A stretch of DNA of 64,000 nt from Demequina rhizosphaerae (GTDB lineage Bacteria; Actinomycetota; Actinomycetes; Actinomycetales; Demequinaceae), in assembly GCF_000971255.1 (NCBI RefSeq), contig NZ_BBMC01000002.1, positions 62,001-126,000 on the forward strand, read 5' to 3'. The position numbers and the translations under genes are program-made. Positions within the stretch are counted from its first letter, which is position 1. The number at the start of each line of letters is the position of its first letter. Below, piece by piece: positions 19,116 to 27,146 of the stretch. The notes beneath the pieces are model-generated. The model had not been told where the DNA came from. It did no database searches and was given only the letters and a program-made list of their open reading frames with translations.

Positions 19116-19910
19116 TCATGAGAGGACCACCGCGGGTGCGGGAATGGCGCAGCGGTTGACCGCCGCAAGCTCGGTGAGCGTGGCCGCGCGCACGCGGTCG
19201 CGGCGGGTGGTGTCGAGTCGGTCGCACACCCAGTCCCAGTGCAGCGACACCCAGTCCCCCGCATCGAAGGCCCGCGCGAGGGACTGCCCCTCGCGGCGGA
19301 AGCGCGCCTTCTCGGTGGTGACGGGACCCAGCCGCAGGAACCTGCCGTCCCACGCGAGGTGGCGCCCCTCCACCACGGCGGTGTCGCCTGCCACCGACAC
19401 CACCCGTCCCCAGCGGATCCGGCACCTGTCGAGCACCTCGAGCGGCGCCTCGACCTGCCCGCCCCTCATGAGGCCCACCCAGGGATAGACGCCGAAGACA
19501 TGGAAGCTGTGGTGAGGGGTGCCGCCCGTCGCGACGCCCTCGACCATCCGCTCGAACTCCTGGCGCGACAGCCGGGACCGGAAGCGGCTCTCGAGCGAGT
19601 TGGCGAAGGCCGTGCCGCCGCATCGTGCCACCGCCGACCCGCCCAGCCAGTACGCCTCGACCACCTCGCGGTCGAGCGGCGACCGCCCCAGGCACTCGCC
19701 GATGAGCTCGAGGTACGGCCACGCACCCTCGAAGCCGCGCGCGACCTCCTCGAGCGCCCGGCCGGACGCGCCCGCGTCGACGCGCTCGAGCAGCTCGCCG
19801 GCACGGTCGGGCCCGCAGTAGCCGAGATCGTTGGGCGGGAAGGCGTAGCGGCCGAAGAGCACCGCACCGTCGGCGGGCAACGGTGGACGAGGCGACAGCC
19901 GGGCGCTCAT
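19116..19910 (-). CDS. DUF6390 family, hydrogenase-associated
   Basis: A 264-residue soluble protein with GAVLFGRYAFPPNDLGYCGPD near the N-terminus and HHSFHVFGVYPWVGLMRGG in the middle, which I recognise as DUF6390, seen next to [NiFe] hydrogenase genes in actinobacteria. It contains several conserved His and Cys but no known catalytic motif. The ATG overlaps the stop of the EamA gene (ATGA), so it belongs to the hydrogenase operon. Role unknown, perhaps in maturation. Confidence 0.7.
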   Translation of the reverse strand: MSARLSPRPPLPADGAVLFGRYAFPPNDLGYCGPDRAGELLERVDAGASGRALEEVARGFEGAWPYLELIGECLGRSPLDREVVEAYWLGGSAVARCGGTAFANSLESRFRSRLSRQEFERMVEGVATGGTPHHSFHVFGVYPWVGLMRGGQVEAPLEVLDRCRIRWGRVVSVAGDTAVVEGRHLAWDGRFLRLGPVTTEKARFRREGQSLARAFDAGDWVSLHWDWVCDRLDTTRRDRVRAATLTELAAVNRCAIPAPAVVLS

Positions 19911-20788
19911 GTGGAGGCGCGCCTGCGCGCGGGAAGGAGGAACACGAGCCCGCCCGCGGCCAGCATGAGCAGCCACGGGAGCTCGAGCGCACCCGCGCCC
20001 GCGAGCGCCGCGGTGACGACCGCGCCGAGGACGAGCACCGCGGTGACGTCGACGGCCTGCGCACGGGCGAGCGCCTGGTGCCAGGTGAGCACGTAGCCGG
20101 CGAGCAGGGCACCGGTGACGGCGACCCACGCCCACTGGTCGGCGGTGCTCGGGATCACGTTCCCGAGGCTTGAGGTCGCGCCAGACCAGGCGAGCAGCGC
20201 GACCGAACCGCCGACCATGCGCGTGATCGAGAGCGTCCACGGGGTCATCCCCCGCAGCAGACGCTTCGACACGACCACCTCGACGGCCCATATGAGCGTG
20301 GCCGCCGCGACGAGCATCGTCCCCCGGTCCGCGACCAGGCCCACGTCACCCGCGAGGCCCCACTGCGCGAGGACCAGCAGCCCGATCGCGCCCAGGTGCC
20401 ACCAGGACAGCCGCTCCTTGAGAGCGACGACGGCGAGCAGCGCGACCCACACGACGAGGGTCTTGTGGACGAAGGCGGCCTGCGTCGACGCGGTCGACGC
20501 GAGGCCCTGGAAGAACAGCACGAACGGCACCGCGCCGCCGAAGACCGCGACGAAGGCGAGCCCCCACCACTGACGTGCCCGCGCGGGGCGGGTGAGCCGC
20601 GCCCCGGCGGGCCGGGCCGCGAGGAACGCGGCGAGGATCAGCATCGCCGCCATCGCGTTCTTCGCGGTCGTGTAGGCGGTCGCGTCCCCGTACGCGGCCA
20701 CTCCGTGGGAGTTCACGAACACGGCGACGCCCGAGATCAGGGCCGTCGCGCCCGCGAGCGCCACGCCCTTGGTGCGGGTGGAGATCAT
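19907..20788 (-). CDS. EamA/DMT family transporter
   Basis: A 293-residue membrane protein with about ten hydrophobic spans in two EamA halves (first half ends near KERLSWWHLGAIGLLVLAQW, second ends near LLMLAAGGLVFLLPA). It belongs to the drug/metabolite exporter superfamily; substrate unknown. It starts within the last codons of hypC (ATGA-type overlap at 20785-20788) and overlaps DUF6390, so it is embedded in the hydrogenase operon, an unusual partner. Confidence 0.75.
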   Translation of the reverse strand: MISTRTKGVALAGATALISGVAVFVNSHGVAAYGDATAYTTAKNAMAAMLILAAFLAARPAGARLTRPARARQWWGLAFVAVFGGAVPFVLFFQGLASTASTQAAFVHKTLVVWVALLAVVALKERLSWWHLGAIGLLVLAQWGLAGDVGLVADRGTMLVAAATLIWAVEVVVSKRLLRGMTPWTLSITRMVGGSVALLAWSGATSSLGNVIPSTADQWAWVAVTGALLAGYVLTWHQALARAQAVDVTAVLVLGAVVTAALAGAGALELPWLLMLAAGGLVFLLPARRRAST

Positions 20789-21015
20789 GTCGTCGCCTCC
20801 GGTTCGGAATCGCGGATGCGCAGCGCCTCGAGCGCCTCCTTCTCCGAGATCCGCTCGAGCGCGAACCCGGATTGGACCACCACCCAGTCGCCGGGCGTGA
20901 TGTCGTCGTCCGACACCGTCATCTCGAGGACCAGCTGGCGCTGGCCGTGATCCTCGACCACGGCGCGACCGTCGTGGTGCACCTCGATGACCTTGGCGAT
21001 GGTTCCTAGGCACAT
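20785..21015 (-). CDS. hypC: hydrogenase assembly chaperone HypC/HupF
   Basis: A 76-residue protein starting MCLGTIAKVIEV. The second-residue Cys is the functional residue of HypC, which carries the Fe(CN)2CO group to the large subunit precursor. The C-terminal GDWVVVQSGFALERISEKEA is typical. It overlaps the maturation protease gene by 10 bp and follows the large subunit, matching a maturation role. Other Hyp proteins (A, B, D, E, F) are not in the window. Confidence 0.92.
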   Translation of the reverse strand: MCLGTIAKVIEVHHDGRAVVEDHGQRQLVLEMTVSDDDITPGDWVVVQSGFALERISEKEALEALRIRDSEPEATT

Positions 21016-21503
21016 GACTGCACTTCCTCTCTCAATGCGATGAGCTCGGCGGCGGCCGTGGCGACCGCGGCGTCGATGTTCGCCTCGACCTCCGGGGACA
21101 TCGGGCCGAAGTCGAAGCTCTTCGCCTCGACCCCGACGACCGTCACATGCGTGGGCAGCGTGCCCAGGGTGCGCGCGAGCTCGACGGCGCCGGCCAGCCC
21201 GAAGGCGTGGCTGCCGCCGCGGCCCGCCGCGGTGAAGGCGTGGGTCGGGAGCGGCTCGCCCGCGTCGCCGACCTCGCGGATGTGGAGCCGGCCCGGCGGG
21301 TTGCCGGACGCGACCGCGTCGATGACGAGCGCCGCATCGTGCCCCGCCCACAGCTGGACAAGCTGCGTGGGGTCCTCGCGCGTGACGACGTCGACGTCGT
21401 CCATTGCGAGCGCGCCCAGGCGCTCGGCGACGGCGGCGCCGACCGCATCGTCCCCCCGGTCGGGGCTGCCGAGCCCGACCACCAGCACGCGTCCGCCGGT
21501 CAT
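21006..21503 (-). CDS. [NiFe] hydrogenase maturation protease
   Basis: A 165-residue HycI/HyaD-type endopeptidase: VLVVGLGSPDRGDDAVGAAV at the N-terminus, LVIDAVASGNPPG near 60 and a His in PTHAFTAA near 90 correspond to the nickel-sensing Asp/Glu, Asp and His of the family. It clips the C-terminal tail of the large subunit after nickel insertion; that subunit has such a tail (see 21500). ATGA overlap with the large subunit gene. Confidence 0.92.
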   Translation of the reverse strand: MTGGRVLVVGLGSPDRGDDAVGAAVAERLGALAMDDVDVVTREDPTQLVQLWAGHDAALVIDAVASGNPPGRLHIREVGDAGEPLPTHAFTAAGRGGSHAFGLAGAVELARTLGTLPTHVTVVGVEAKSFDFGPMSPEVEANIDAAVATAAAELIALREEVQSCA

Positions 21504-22807
21504 GACCGCTTCACCCGCAGGTCGAGGAAGTGGGTGGCGCACGAGATGCAGGGGTCGTAGTTGCGGATGGCCTCCTCGCAGCGGTGGGTGAGCATGTGGT
21601 CGTCGAGGTCGATCCACTGCTCGGCGGCCTTGCGCAGGTCGGCCTCGATGGACGCCTGGTTCTGGGAGGTCGGCGGGACGATCTGCGCGTCCTCGATGAC
21701 GCCGTCCGCGTCGATGCGGTACCGGTGCCAGATGAGGCCGCGCGGCGCCTCGGACGCACCGATGCCCTCGCCCGCGACCGGCGCGACCGGCACCGACGGC
21801 GCGTGCCCGTCGCGCCACGCGTCGACGATGCGCAACGCCTCCTCGAAGGCGTACGCGAGCTCGACGGTGCGCACGATGATCGACTTGAACGGGTTGCGGC
21901 AGGTCTCCCCCAGGCCGGCCTTGAGGGCGGCCTCCTGCGTCGTGGGGCTCAGCTGGTCGAAGTTGAGGCTGTAGCGCGCGAGCGGGCCCACGAAGTAGGG
22001 CTTGCCGTCGAACGATGCGTGGAGGGCGTTGGAGTGGGCGACGTGGAACTCCTTGACGTGGTCGGCGATCTCGGTGACCGGGAACCGCGCGCCGCTCGTC
22101 GCGACCACCTCGGTGCCGCGCTCGAGCGGGTACCAGTCGGGGTGGCGCAGCGCGACGTAGTTGTAGTCCTGCTCCATGTCCGGGAAGTCGAAGGTCGCGA
22201 CCAGGGCGACGGCGGCCAGCGCATCGTCCCTCCCCTGCTCGAGGGCGGGGCGGAGGCGCTGCAGCTCGGCGACCGTGGGCATGCGGTAGAAGCCGCCCAC
22301 CTTGACGTTGACGGGGTGGATCGCTCGGCCGCCGACGGCGGTCATGAGGTCGTTGCCCGCCTTCTTGAGGCGCAGCGCCATCTGGACCACCTCGGCGTGG
22401 TCCTTGGCCATCTCGAGCACGGACTCGTAGCCCAGGAAGTCGGGAGCGTGCAGCATGAAGATGTGGAGCGCGTGGGACTCGATCCACTCGCCGCAGTAGA
22501 GCAGGCGGCGCATCAGCTGGATCTCCGGCGTGGTGGCGACGCCGCAGATGGTCTCCATCGCCTCGGTGGACGCGGACTGGTACGCGACCGGGCAGATGCC
22601 GCAGATACGTGCGGTGATGTCCGGCGGCTCGGTGAACTTGCGGCCGCGCAGGAAGCCCTCGTAGAAGCGCGGCGGCTCGAAGATGTTGAGCTGGACGGAC
22701 TCGACGTGGCCGTCCTTGAACTCGATGTGCATGCCGCCCTCGCCCTCGACGCGCGCGAGCATGCCGACCTGCATCACCTGGCCGCCGTCCTTGAGCTGGT
22801 GGGTCAT
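21500..22807 (-). CDS. hydA: group 3b [NiFe] hydrogenase, large (alpha) subunit
   Basis: A 435-residue catalytic subunit. The L1 motif [10 protein letters not shown] (about residue 66) and the L2 motif [13 protein letters not shown] near the C-terminus supply the four Cys ligands of the NiFe site. The 9 residues after CATH form a short tail of the kind removed by the maturation protease encoded next. Together with delta, gamma and beta subunits it should form the cytoplasmic bidirectional NADP(H)-linked hydrogenase (sulfhydrogenase type). It overlaps the delta gene by 4 bp. Confidence 0.93.
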   Translation of the reverse strand: MTHQLKDGGQVMQVGMLARVEGEGGMHIEFKDGHVESVQLNIFEPPRFYEGFLRGRKFTEPPDITARICGICPVAYQSASTEAMETICGVATTPEIQLMRRLLYCGEWIESHALHIFMLHAPDFLGYESVLEMAKDHAEVVQMALRLKKAGNDLMTAVGGRAIHPVNVKVGGFYRMPTVAELQRLRPALEQGRDDALAAVALVATFDFPDMEQDYNYVALRHPDWYPLERGTEVVATSGARFPVTEIADHVKEFHVAHSNALHASFDGKPYFVGPLARYSLNFDQLSPTTQEAALKAGLGETCRNPFKSIIVRTVELAYAFEEALRIVDAWRDGHAPSVPVAPVAGEGIGASEAPRGLIWHRYRIDADGVIEDAQIVPPTSQNQASIEADLRKAAEQWIDLDDHMLTHRCEEAIRNYDPCISCATHFLDLRVKRS

Positions 22808-23673
22808 GACGGGCCTCCGGTGGACGATGCGGCGGCCGCCTGGTCGCTCGCGGCGGCGAACTCGGGGGAGCCGGCGTTGAAGGTGCGGTAGACGCGGACG
22901 ATATCGGCGTTGGACATGCCGAGCTCCGCGAGCTGGCGGGTCATGGCCTCGGTGTTCGCGGAGTCCTGCGGGCCGAAGCAGCCGTAGCAGCCGCGCCCAT
23001 AGGACGGGCAGAGCGCGCCGCAGCCGGCCTGCGTGACGGGCCCGAGGCAGGGCGTGCCGGTGGCGACGGGGACGCAGACGTTGCCCTTGAGCTTGCACTC
23101 GACGCACACCGAGTAGGTGGGGATGCGGGGCTTGCGGCCGTTGAGGAACGCGGCGAGCACCTCGACCAGCTGGGTCTTGTCGACCGGGCAGCCGCGCAGC
23201 TCGTAGTCGACGTCGATGTGGCTCGCGATCGGGGTGGAGGTGTCGAGCGTGGAGAGGTACTCGGGGTGGGCGTAGACGATCGAGCGGAACTCGTCGACGT
23301 CCGCCCAGTTGCGCAGGGCCTGGATGCCGCCGGCGGTCGCGCACGCGCCGATGGTCACGACCGTGCCGGACTGCGCGCGGATCTCGTGGATGCGCTTGAC
23401 GTCCTCGGGGGTGGTGATGCTGCCCTCCACGAGCGAGAGGTCGTAGGGGCCCTCGACGATCGCGCGGGTGGCCTCGGGGAAGTACGCGATGTGGATGGAC
23501 TCGGCGATCTGGAGGAGCTCGTCTTCGCAGTTGAGGATGCTCAGCTGGCAGCCGTCGCAGGACGCGAACTTCCACACCGCGAGCTTGGGGCGGGCGTCGG
23601 GCGGGGCGGGTGCGGCGGCGGCGGCGGCGGCCGCATCGTGCTGGTGCTCGTGCGTGTGGGCGTGCTCGACCAT
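22804..23673 (-). CDS. hydD: group 3b [NiFe] hydrogenase, small (delta) subunit
   Basis: A 289-residue electron-transfer subunit. After a His- and Ala-rich N-terminal extension ([10 protein letters not shown], then a poly-Ala run), [13 protein letters not shown] binds the proximal [4Fe-4S] cluster; [31 protein letters not shown] and [11 protein letters not shown] supply further cluster ligands. The His-rich start, possibly metal-binding, is odd for this family. The ATG at 23673 is one base after the stop of a 16-codon leader frame driven by the strong AGGAGG site at 23725, so its translation probably depends on coupling. Confidence 0.9.
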   Translation of the reverse strand: MVEHAHTHEHQHDAAAAAAAAPAPPDARPKLAVWKFASCDGCQLSILNCEDELLQIAESIHIAYFPEATRAIVEGPYDLSLVEGSITTPEDVKRIHEIRAQSGTVVTIGACATAGGIQALRNWADVDEFRSIVYAHPEYLSTLDTSTPIASHIDVDYELRGCPVDKTQLVEVLAAFLNGRKPRIPTYSVCVECKLKGNVCVPVATGTPCLGPVTQAGCGALCPSYGRGCYGCFGPQDSANTEAMTRQLAELGMSNADIVRVYRTFNAGSPEFAAASDQAAAASSTGGPS

Positions 23674-23674
23674 G

Positions 23675-23725
23675 TCAGCACCCCCTCGTTCGAGCGGGCC
23701 GTGCGAGGAATCGGATGTCGTCCAT
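23675..23725 (-). CDS. 16-codon leader frame before hydD, relic of the hydB start
   Basis: ATG at 23725 follows AGGAGGCGTGTC and encodes [16 protein letters not shown], then stops as TGA, one base, ATG of hydD. The first 21 nucleotides match the start of the beta subunit gene at 32648 (MDDIRIL) at 20 positions, and the promoter and Shine-Dalgarno sequence are also shared. It looks like a copied beta-gene 5' end now serving as a translated leader. Confidence 0.55.
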   Translation of the reverse strand: MDDIRFLARPARTRGC

Positions 23726-23741
23726 GACACGCCTCCTCTAG

Positions 23742-23784
23742 CGACGCTAGGCCGCTATCCGGAGCGTGAAAGGGACCTTGGTCC
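23742..23784 (-). promoter_or_regulatory. promoter and operator of the delta/alpha hydrogenase unit
   Basis: The -10 box TAGCGT is at 23744-23749 (minus strand) inside the palindrome CTAGCGTCGCTAG. The operator GGACCTTGGTCC is at 23773-23784 within AGGGACCTTGGTCCGGG, its centre 32 bp from the -10 centre, so near -41 to -42 from transcription start, a class II activator position. The GGGAC-N4-GTCC pattern resembles DosR/DevR boxes of actinobacteria. Confidence 0.65.
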
Positions 23785-23796
23785 GGGTGGGGCCTG

Positions 23797-24756
23797 CTAC
23801 CCGGCCGGTTCCTGGGCAGGCACCGTGTCGACGATCTCGTTGGCGACGCCGTAGGGCACGTGGACGCCCATGATGAAGTCGGTGGCGTCCTCGAGGTGGC
23901 TGGCCTGGTCGTCGAAGAAGATGTGCGGGCGCATCACCTCGAGCACCTGGGACTTCGCGACGCCGCCGAGGAAGAACGCGTCGTTGACCTCGACGCCCCA
24001 ATCGCGCAGCGAGCGCACGGCGCGCTCGTGGGCCGGGGCGGCACGGGCGGTCACGAGGGCGATGCGGAGCCGCTCCTCGTAGGCGGGGTCGGAGTCCTTG
24101 CGGGCACGTTCGAGCGCCTGGATGCGGTTGAGGTCCTTGAGCAGGGGCTGCAGCAGGCCCGGACGCAGCGCGTGCTCGCGGCGGTCGACCTCGTGGTCGC
24201 GGAAGGCGTCCATGCCGGCGGTCTTGAAGATGCGCTCGGAGCCGTCGTCCGCGAGGACGCCGTCGAAGTCGAAGGCGATGCGCAGGCCGGGATCCGACGC
24301 GTCGTACGCGGCCGCCGACGGGAGGACGTGACCCGCGGGGAAGCCCGCGGCGATCGCATCGTCCACGTCCTCACGGTTGCCCGACAGGAAGAGGGACATC
24401 TCGAGCGCGCCGATGTACGCGTACGGCGCCTGGCCCTGCGTGAAGACGGCGCGCGTCATGGTGAGGCCGTGCGCCTCGATGGAGCGCATCACCCGCAGGC
24501 CGGTGCTGGGGTCGTTCTGCGACAGGACGATGATCTCGACCAGGGGGTCGTCGGCGCGCAGGTCGTTGAGCGCGAGGAGGCGCTGGACGAACGGGAAGGC
24601 GGCGCCGGGCTCGAGCGTCTCGTCGATGCGCTCGTCCTGGTAGTGCCGGTACGCGGTCTCGCCGTGCTCGCGGAAGTAGGCGTCGGACTCGGCGAGGTCG
24701 AACAGCGCGGACGAGGCCACGCCCACGACCAGCCGGTTGTCGAGTGCGTACCGCAT
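23797..24756 (-). CDS. 5'-nucleotidase, cytosolic IA/IB-like (PF06189)
   Basis: A 319-residue haloacid-dehalogenase-type 5'-nucleotidase. MRYALDNRLVVGVASSALFDL, IIVLSQNDPSTGLRVMRSIE, FTQGQAPYAYIGALEMSLFLSGN, the catalytic AFDFDGVLADD (about residue 170) and FFDDQASHLED near the end match the cN-I family (AMP/dNMP hydrolysis). It lies between the gamma and delta hydrogenase genes on the same strand, about 70 bp before the delta operator, and probably shares the gamma promoter. A nucleotidase in a hydrogenase operon is unusual. Confidence 0.8.
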   Translation of the reverse strand: MRYALDNRLVVGVASSALFDLAESDAYFREHGETAYRHYQDERIDETLEPGAAFPFVQRLLALNDLRADDPLVEIIVLSQNDPSTGLRVMRSIEAHGLTMTRAVFTQGQAPYAYIGALEMSLFLSGNREDVDDAIAAGFPAGHVLPSAAAYDASDPGLRIAFDFDGVLADDGSERIFKTAGMDAFRDHEVDRREHALRPGLLQPLLKDLNRIQALERARKDSDPAYEERLRIALVTARAAPAHERAVRSLRDWGVEVNDAFFLGGVAKSQVLEVMRPHIFFDDQASHLEDATDFIMGVHVPYGVANEIVDTVPAQEPAG

Positions 24757-24842
24757 GCGCAGCGGGTCTCCTTCGCGTCGGGGGCAGGGGTTCGACCCTA
24801 TCCGCCGGGGCGGACAGCGGTCACTCCCCTGTCTCGCCGCCG

Positions 24843-25712
24843 CTAGAGCTCGCGGACGTTCATGAGCGGCTCGAGGCGTGCGAAGTCGAGGACCGGCCCG
24901 TCGACGCAGACGAACAGCTCGCGCAGCTGGCAGTGCCCGCACAGCCCCACGCCGCACTTCATGCTCCGCTCCATGGAAAGGCGGATCTTGGGCTTGGGGA
25001 CGCCGCGGGCGTTGAGGGCGGTCGCCGCGGACCGCATCATCACCTCGGGTCCGCACACGAAGGCGAAGGCGTTGCGGGGGTCGAAGCCGGCCCGCGCCAC
25101 CAGCTCCGTCACGAAGCCGACCTTGCCCTTGTAGCCGTAGGGCGCGTTGTCGACGGTCATCTGGAGGTTGACGCCGTCGAGGTCGGCCCAGCGGTGCATC
25201 TCGTGGCCGTAGAGGATGTCGTCGGGGGTCCTGGAGCCGTACAGCAGCAGGACCTTGCCGTAGGCATCTCGGTTGCGGAGGACGTCGAGGATCGCGGGGC
25301 GCAGCGGGGCCAGGCCGATGCCGCCGGTGACGAAGACGACGTCGTGGCCCACCGCATCGTCCACGTCCCATGACGTGCCGAAGGGGCCGCGGACGCCGAT
25401 CTCGGTGCCGGGCGCGGCCTCGACGAGGGCGCGGGTGACCGCGCCGACGTTGCGGATCGTGTGCTCGAGCGGCGCGGGGCTGGCCGGGTCGCCGGAGATG
25501 GAGATGGGCACCTCGCCGACGCCGAAGGCGTGGAGCATGGTGAACTGGCCGGCCCCGAAGGTGAGCGGCTCGGTGCCGTCGGCGGGGTCGAGCAGGAGCG
25601 TGAAGGTGTCGCGGGTGTCCTGGCGCACGTGGGTGATGACGTAGCGGCGCGGGACCATGGGGTCGGCGGGCTGCGGGCCGGGCGACGATGCGCGGGTTGC
25701 GGTGGTGGTCAT
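24843..25712 (-). CDS. hydG: group 3b hydrogenase, FAD/NAD(P)-binding gamma subunit
   Basis: A 289-residue ferredoxin-reductase-type protein. The FAD domain (residues 25-115, FGAGQFTMLHAFGVGEVPISIS) is followed by a nucleotide domain (FVTGGIGLAPLRPAILDVL near 125, FVCGPEVMM near 225) and a C-terminal [2Fe-2S] site MKCGVGLCGHCQL with a later Cys (FVCVDGP). It links hydrogenase electrons to NAD(P). Strong Shine-Dalgarno AGGAGG. It has its own copy of the hydrogenase promoter and is followed by the 5'-nucleotidase. Confidence 0.92.
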   Translation of the reverse strand: MTTTATRASSPGPQPADPMVPRRYVITHVRQDTRDTFTLLLDPADGTEPLTFGAGQFTMLHAFGVGEVPISISGDPASPAPLEHTIRNVGAVTRALVEAAPGTEIGVRGPFGTSWDVDDAVGHDVVFVTGGIGLAPLRPAILDVLRNRDAYGKVLLLYGSRTPDDILYGHEMHRWADLDGVNLQMTVDNAPYGYKGKVGFVTELVARAGFDPRNAFAFVCGPEVMMRSAATALNARGVPKPKIRLSMERSMKCGVGLCGHCQLRELFVCVDGPVLDFARLEPLMNVREL

Positions 25713-25728
25713 GAGACGCCTCCTCTAG

Positions 25729-25771
25729 CGACGCTAGGCCGTTGTGAGGCGCGCGCGAGGGACCTTGGTCC
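25729..25771 (-). promoter_or_regulatory. promoter and operator of hydG
   Basis: -10 box TAGCGT at 25731-25736 and operator GGACCTTGGTCC at 25760-25771, centres 32 bp apart exactly as before hydD and hydB. The stretch from the start codon to the -10 box is almost identical to that of hydD. Confidence 0.65.
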
Positions 25772-25826
25772 GGGACGGCGGCCGTGCACCATCTGGCGCA
25801 GTGGTTCCAGCGGGGTATGCGTGGGC

Positions 25827-26432
25827 TCAGATCGCGTAGCCGAGCTCGTCGGCGATCGCGGACAGCAGCCGCACGGCGGTGGGGTCGTCGGCACGATGGA
25901 TGAGGGTCGCCCTCCGTCCCACCTTGGCGGCGCCCGCGGCGAAGAGAACCACGTTGACACCGCTGCGCGCGGACGGGACGAGCAGCCCCTCCACGGCCGG
26001 GTCGACGGTGAGAACGCTGCTCGCGAGCCGCCGACATGACGCCCGCGGGCCACCGACCACACCCGCGTCAAGCCTGGTGCGGATGAGGAACCTCCCCTGC
26101 GCGGTGAGGTCGAGCAGCCTCAGCGGCTCCGGCATGAAGGACACGATGACGGGGTCGTCGCTGTGCACGTCGATGCGCCGCGTCGCGTGCCAGGCCTCCG
26201 CGACGGCGCCGACGAGGTCGCTGGCCGCGTAGAGCACGGCGCGTGCGGGCTGATCCCGCGGCGGCGGCACCTGGGGGTCCCACCGCATCGTCCGCAACGG
26301 CCCGTAGGTGCGGGGCTCCCACCACGGGCGTACACGGTCGCCCGAGGTGCGGACGATGCGCCAGAGCGGCCCCTCCCACGCCGTGAAGTCGGTCGGGCGG
26401 AGCGAAAGGTCGGGGGTCGGCCGCCCGTTCAC
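25827..26432 (-). CDS. RES-domain toxin (NAD+-degrading family)
   Basis: A 201-residue RES protein. PLWRIVRT (Arg) near residue 20, the YAASDLVGAVAEAWH segment (Glu) near 85 and SSVLTVD (Ser) near 150 fit the Arg-Glu-Ser set that names the family. RES toxins such as MbcT and Res deplete NAD+ in the cell. Start is a GTG at 26432 in a 4-bp overlap (GTGA) with the antitoxin stop. This TA pair lies between the gamma and beta hydrogenase genes. Activity is inferred from family. Confidence 0.8.
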   Translation of the reverse strand: MNGRPTPDLSLRPTDFTAWEGPLWRIVRTSGDRVRPWWEPRTYGPLRTMRWDPQVPPPRDQPARAVLYAASDLVGAVAEAWHATRRIDVHSDDPVIVSFMPEPLRLLDLTAQGRFLIRTRLDAGVVGGPRASCRRLASSVLTVDPAVEGLLVPSARSGVNVVLFAAGAAKVGRRATLIHRADDPTAVRLLSAIADELGYAI

Positions 26433-27025
26433 CACAGACGCAGGCCGTCGGCCAGCTCGGCCACGGGCGCCGGGTCCCGCCCGGCCGTCAACCACCGCAT
26501 GGGCGTCTCACCGTCGAGGTCCTCGTCCGGCGTCGCCATGAACGCCTCGACCGTGCGCAGGTCGACACCGTCGAGATGGGTGGCCACCTGCCCCCAGCCC
26601 GGGAGCTGGCCCGCGTGGGTGAACTGCCACGCAGGCAGGCGCAGGCGGCCGCGCGTGTCGCGCATCGCGAGGAGCTCACCGCGCTCGTGGCGGCGGGTGA
26701 TGGTCGACACGGACACGCCCACACGGGCCGCTGCCTCTTGCGCGGAGAGCGCGCCCGCGAGCGCAGCACTCGCTGCCAGAGCGTCGGCGAGTGTCGCCTG
26801 GGTCGCGATCGCGGGCGCGTTGTGCGCGGCCCGGACCCGTTCCTGCGCGTTCGCCGGCAAGCCGGAACCCGCGAGCATGACGTCGAGGTCGGAGTCCGCG
26901 ATCGCCGAGTAGACCACGCCGCGCCGCACGGCCGCGTCGACCGAGGCCTGGATCTCTTCGACCGTGATCGCGCCGGCCTCGACCTCCTCGGCGAGCGGGA
27001 GCGGCAGCTCGATGAAGTGGGTCAT
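26429..27025 (-). CDS. Xre/MbcA/ParS-type antitoxin of the RES toxin
   Basis: A 198-residue protein with a helix-turn-helix at about residues 95-115 (SAQEAAARVGVSVSTITRRHERGEL) and a C-terminal helical part ending TPMRWLTAGRDPAPVAELADGL, the toxin-binding segment typical of Xre/MbcA/ParS antitoxins. It is translationally coupled to the RES gene. Leaderless: TAGCGT at 27032-27037 lies six nucleotides before the ATG. A 20-bp palindrome upstream is probably its own operator. Confidence 0.8.
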   Translation of the reverse strand: MTHFIELPLPLAEEVEAGAITVEEIQASVDAAVRRGVVYSAIADSDLDVMLAGSGLPANAQERVRAAHNAPAIATQATLADALAASAALAGALSAQEAAARVGVSVSTITRRHERGELLAMRDTRGRLRLPAWQFTHAGQLPGWGQVATHLDGVDLRTVEAFMATPDEDLDGETPMRWLTAGRDPAPVAELADGLRLW

Positions 27026-27052
27026 GACTTCACGCTACGTCCGTGCGCATCA

Positions 27053-27072
27053 TGACGCAATGCTTTGCGCCA
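27053..27072. promoter_or_regulatory. operator of the RES toxin-antitoxin operon
   Basis: TGACGCAA, TGCT, TTGCGCCA: 8-bp arms with one mismatch around a 4-bp spacer. The centre lies about 37 bp upstream of the leaderless start at 27025, covering the -35 region, which fits autorepression by the HTH antitoxin. Confidence 0.6.
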
Positions 27073-27146
27073 CGATGCATCTGGCCGCGGCAACGCAACG
27101 TACGGCTCGTCTGGACGCGGCACGGTCACGCGCCGATGCCCCTCTC

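Noticed and set aside
19907-20112. Alternative frame over the EamA gene (337 codons from 19099)
   Set aside because: EamA reading gives ten hydrophobic spans and 4-bp overlaps with both neighbours; the other frame is Arg/Ala-rich.
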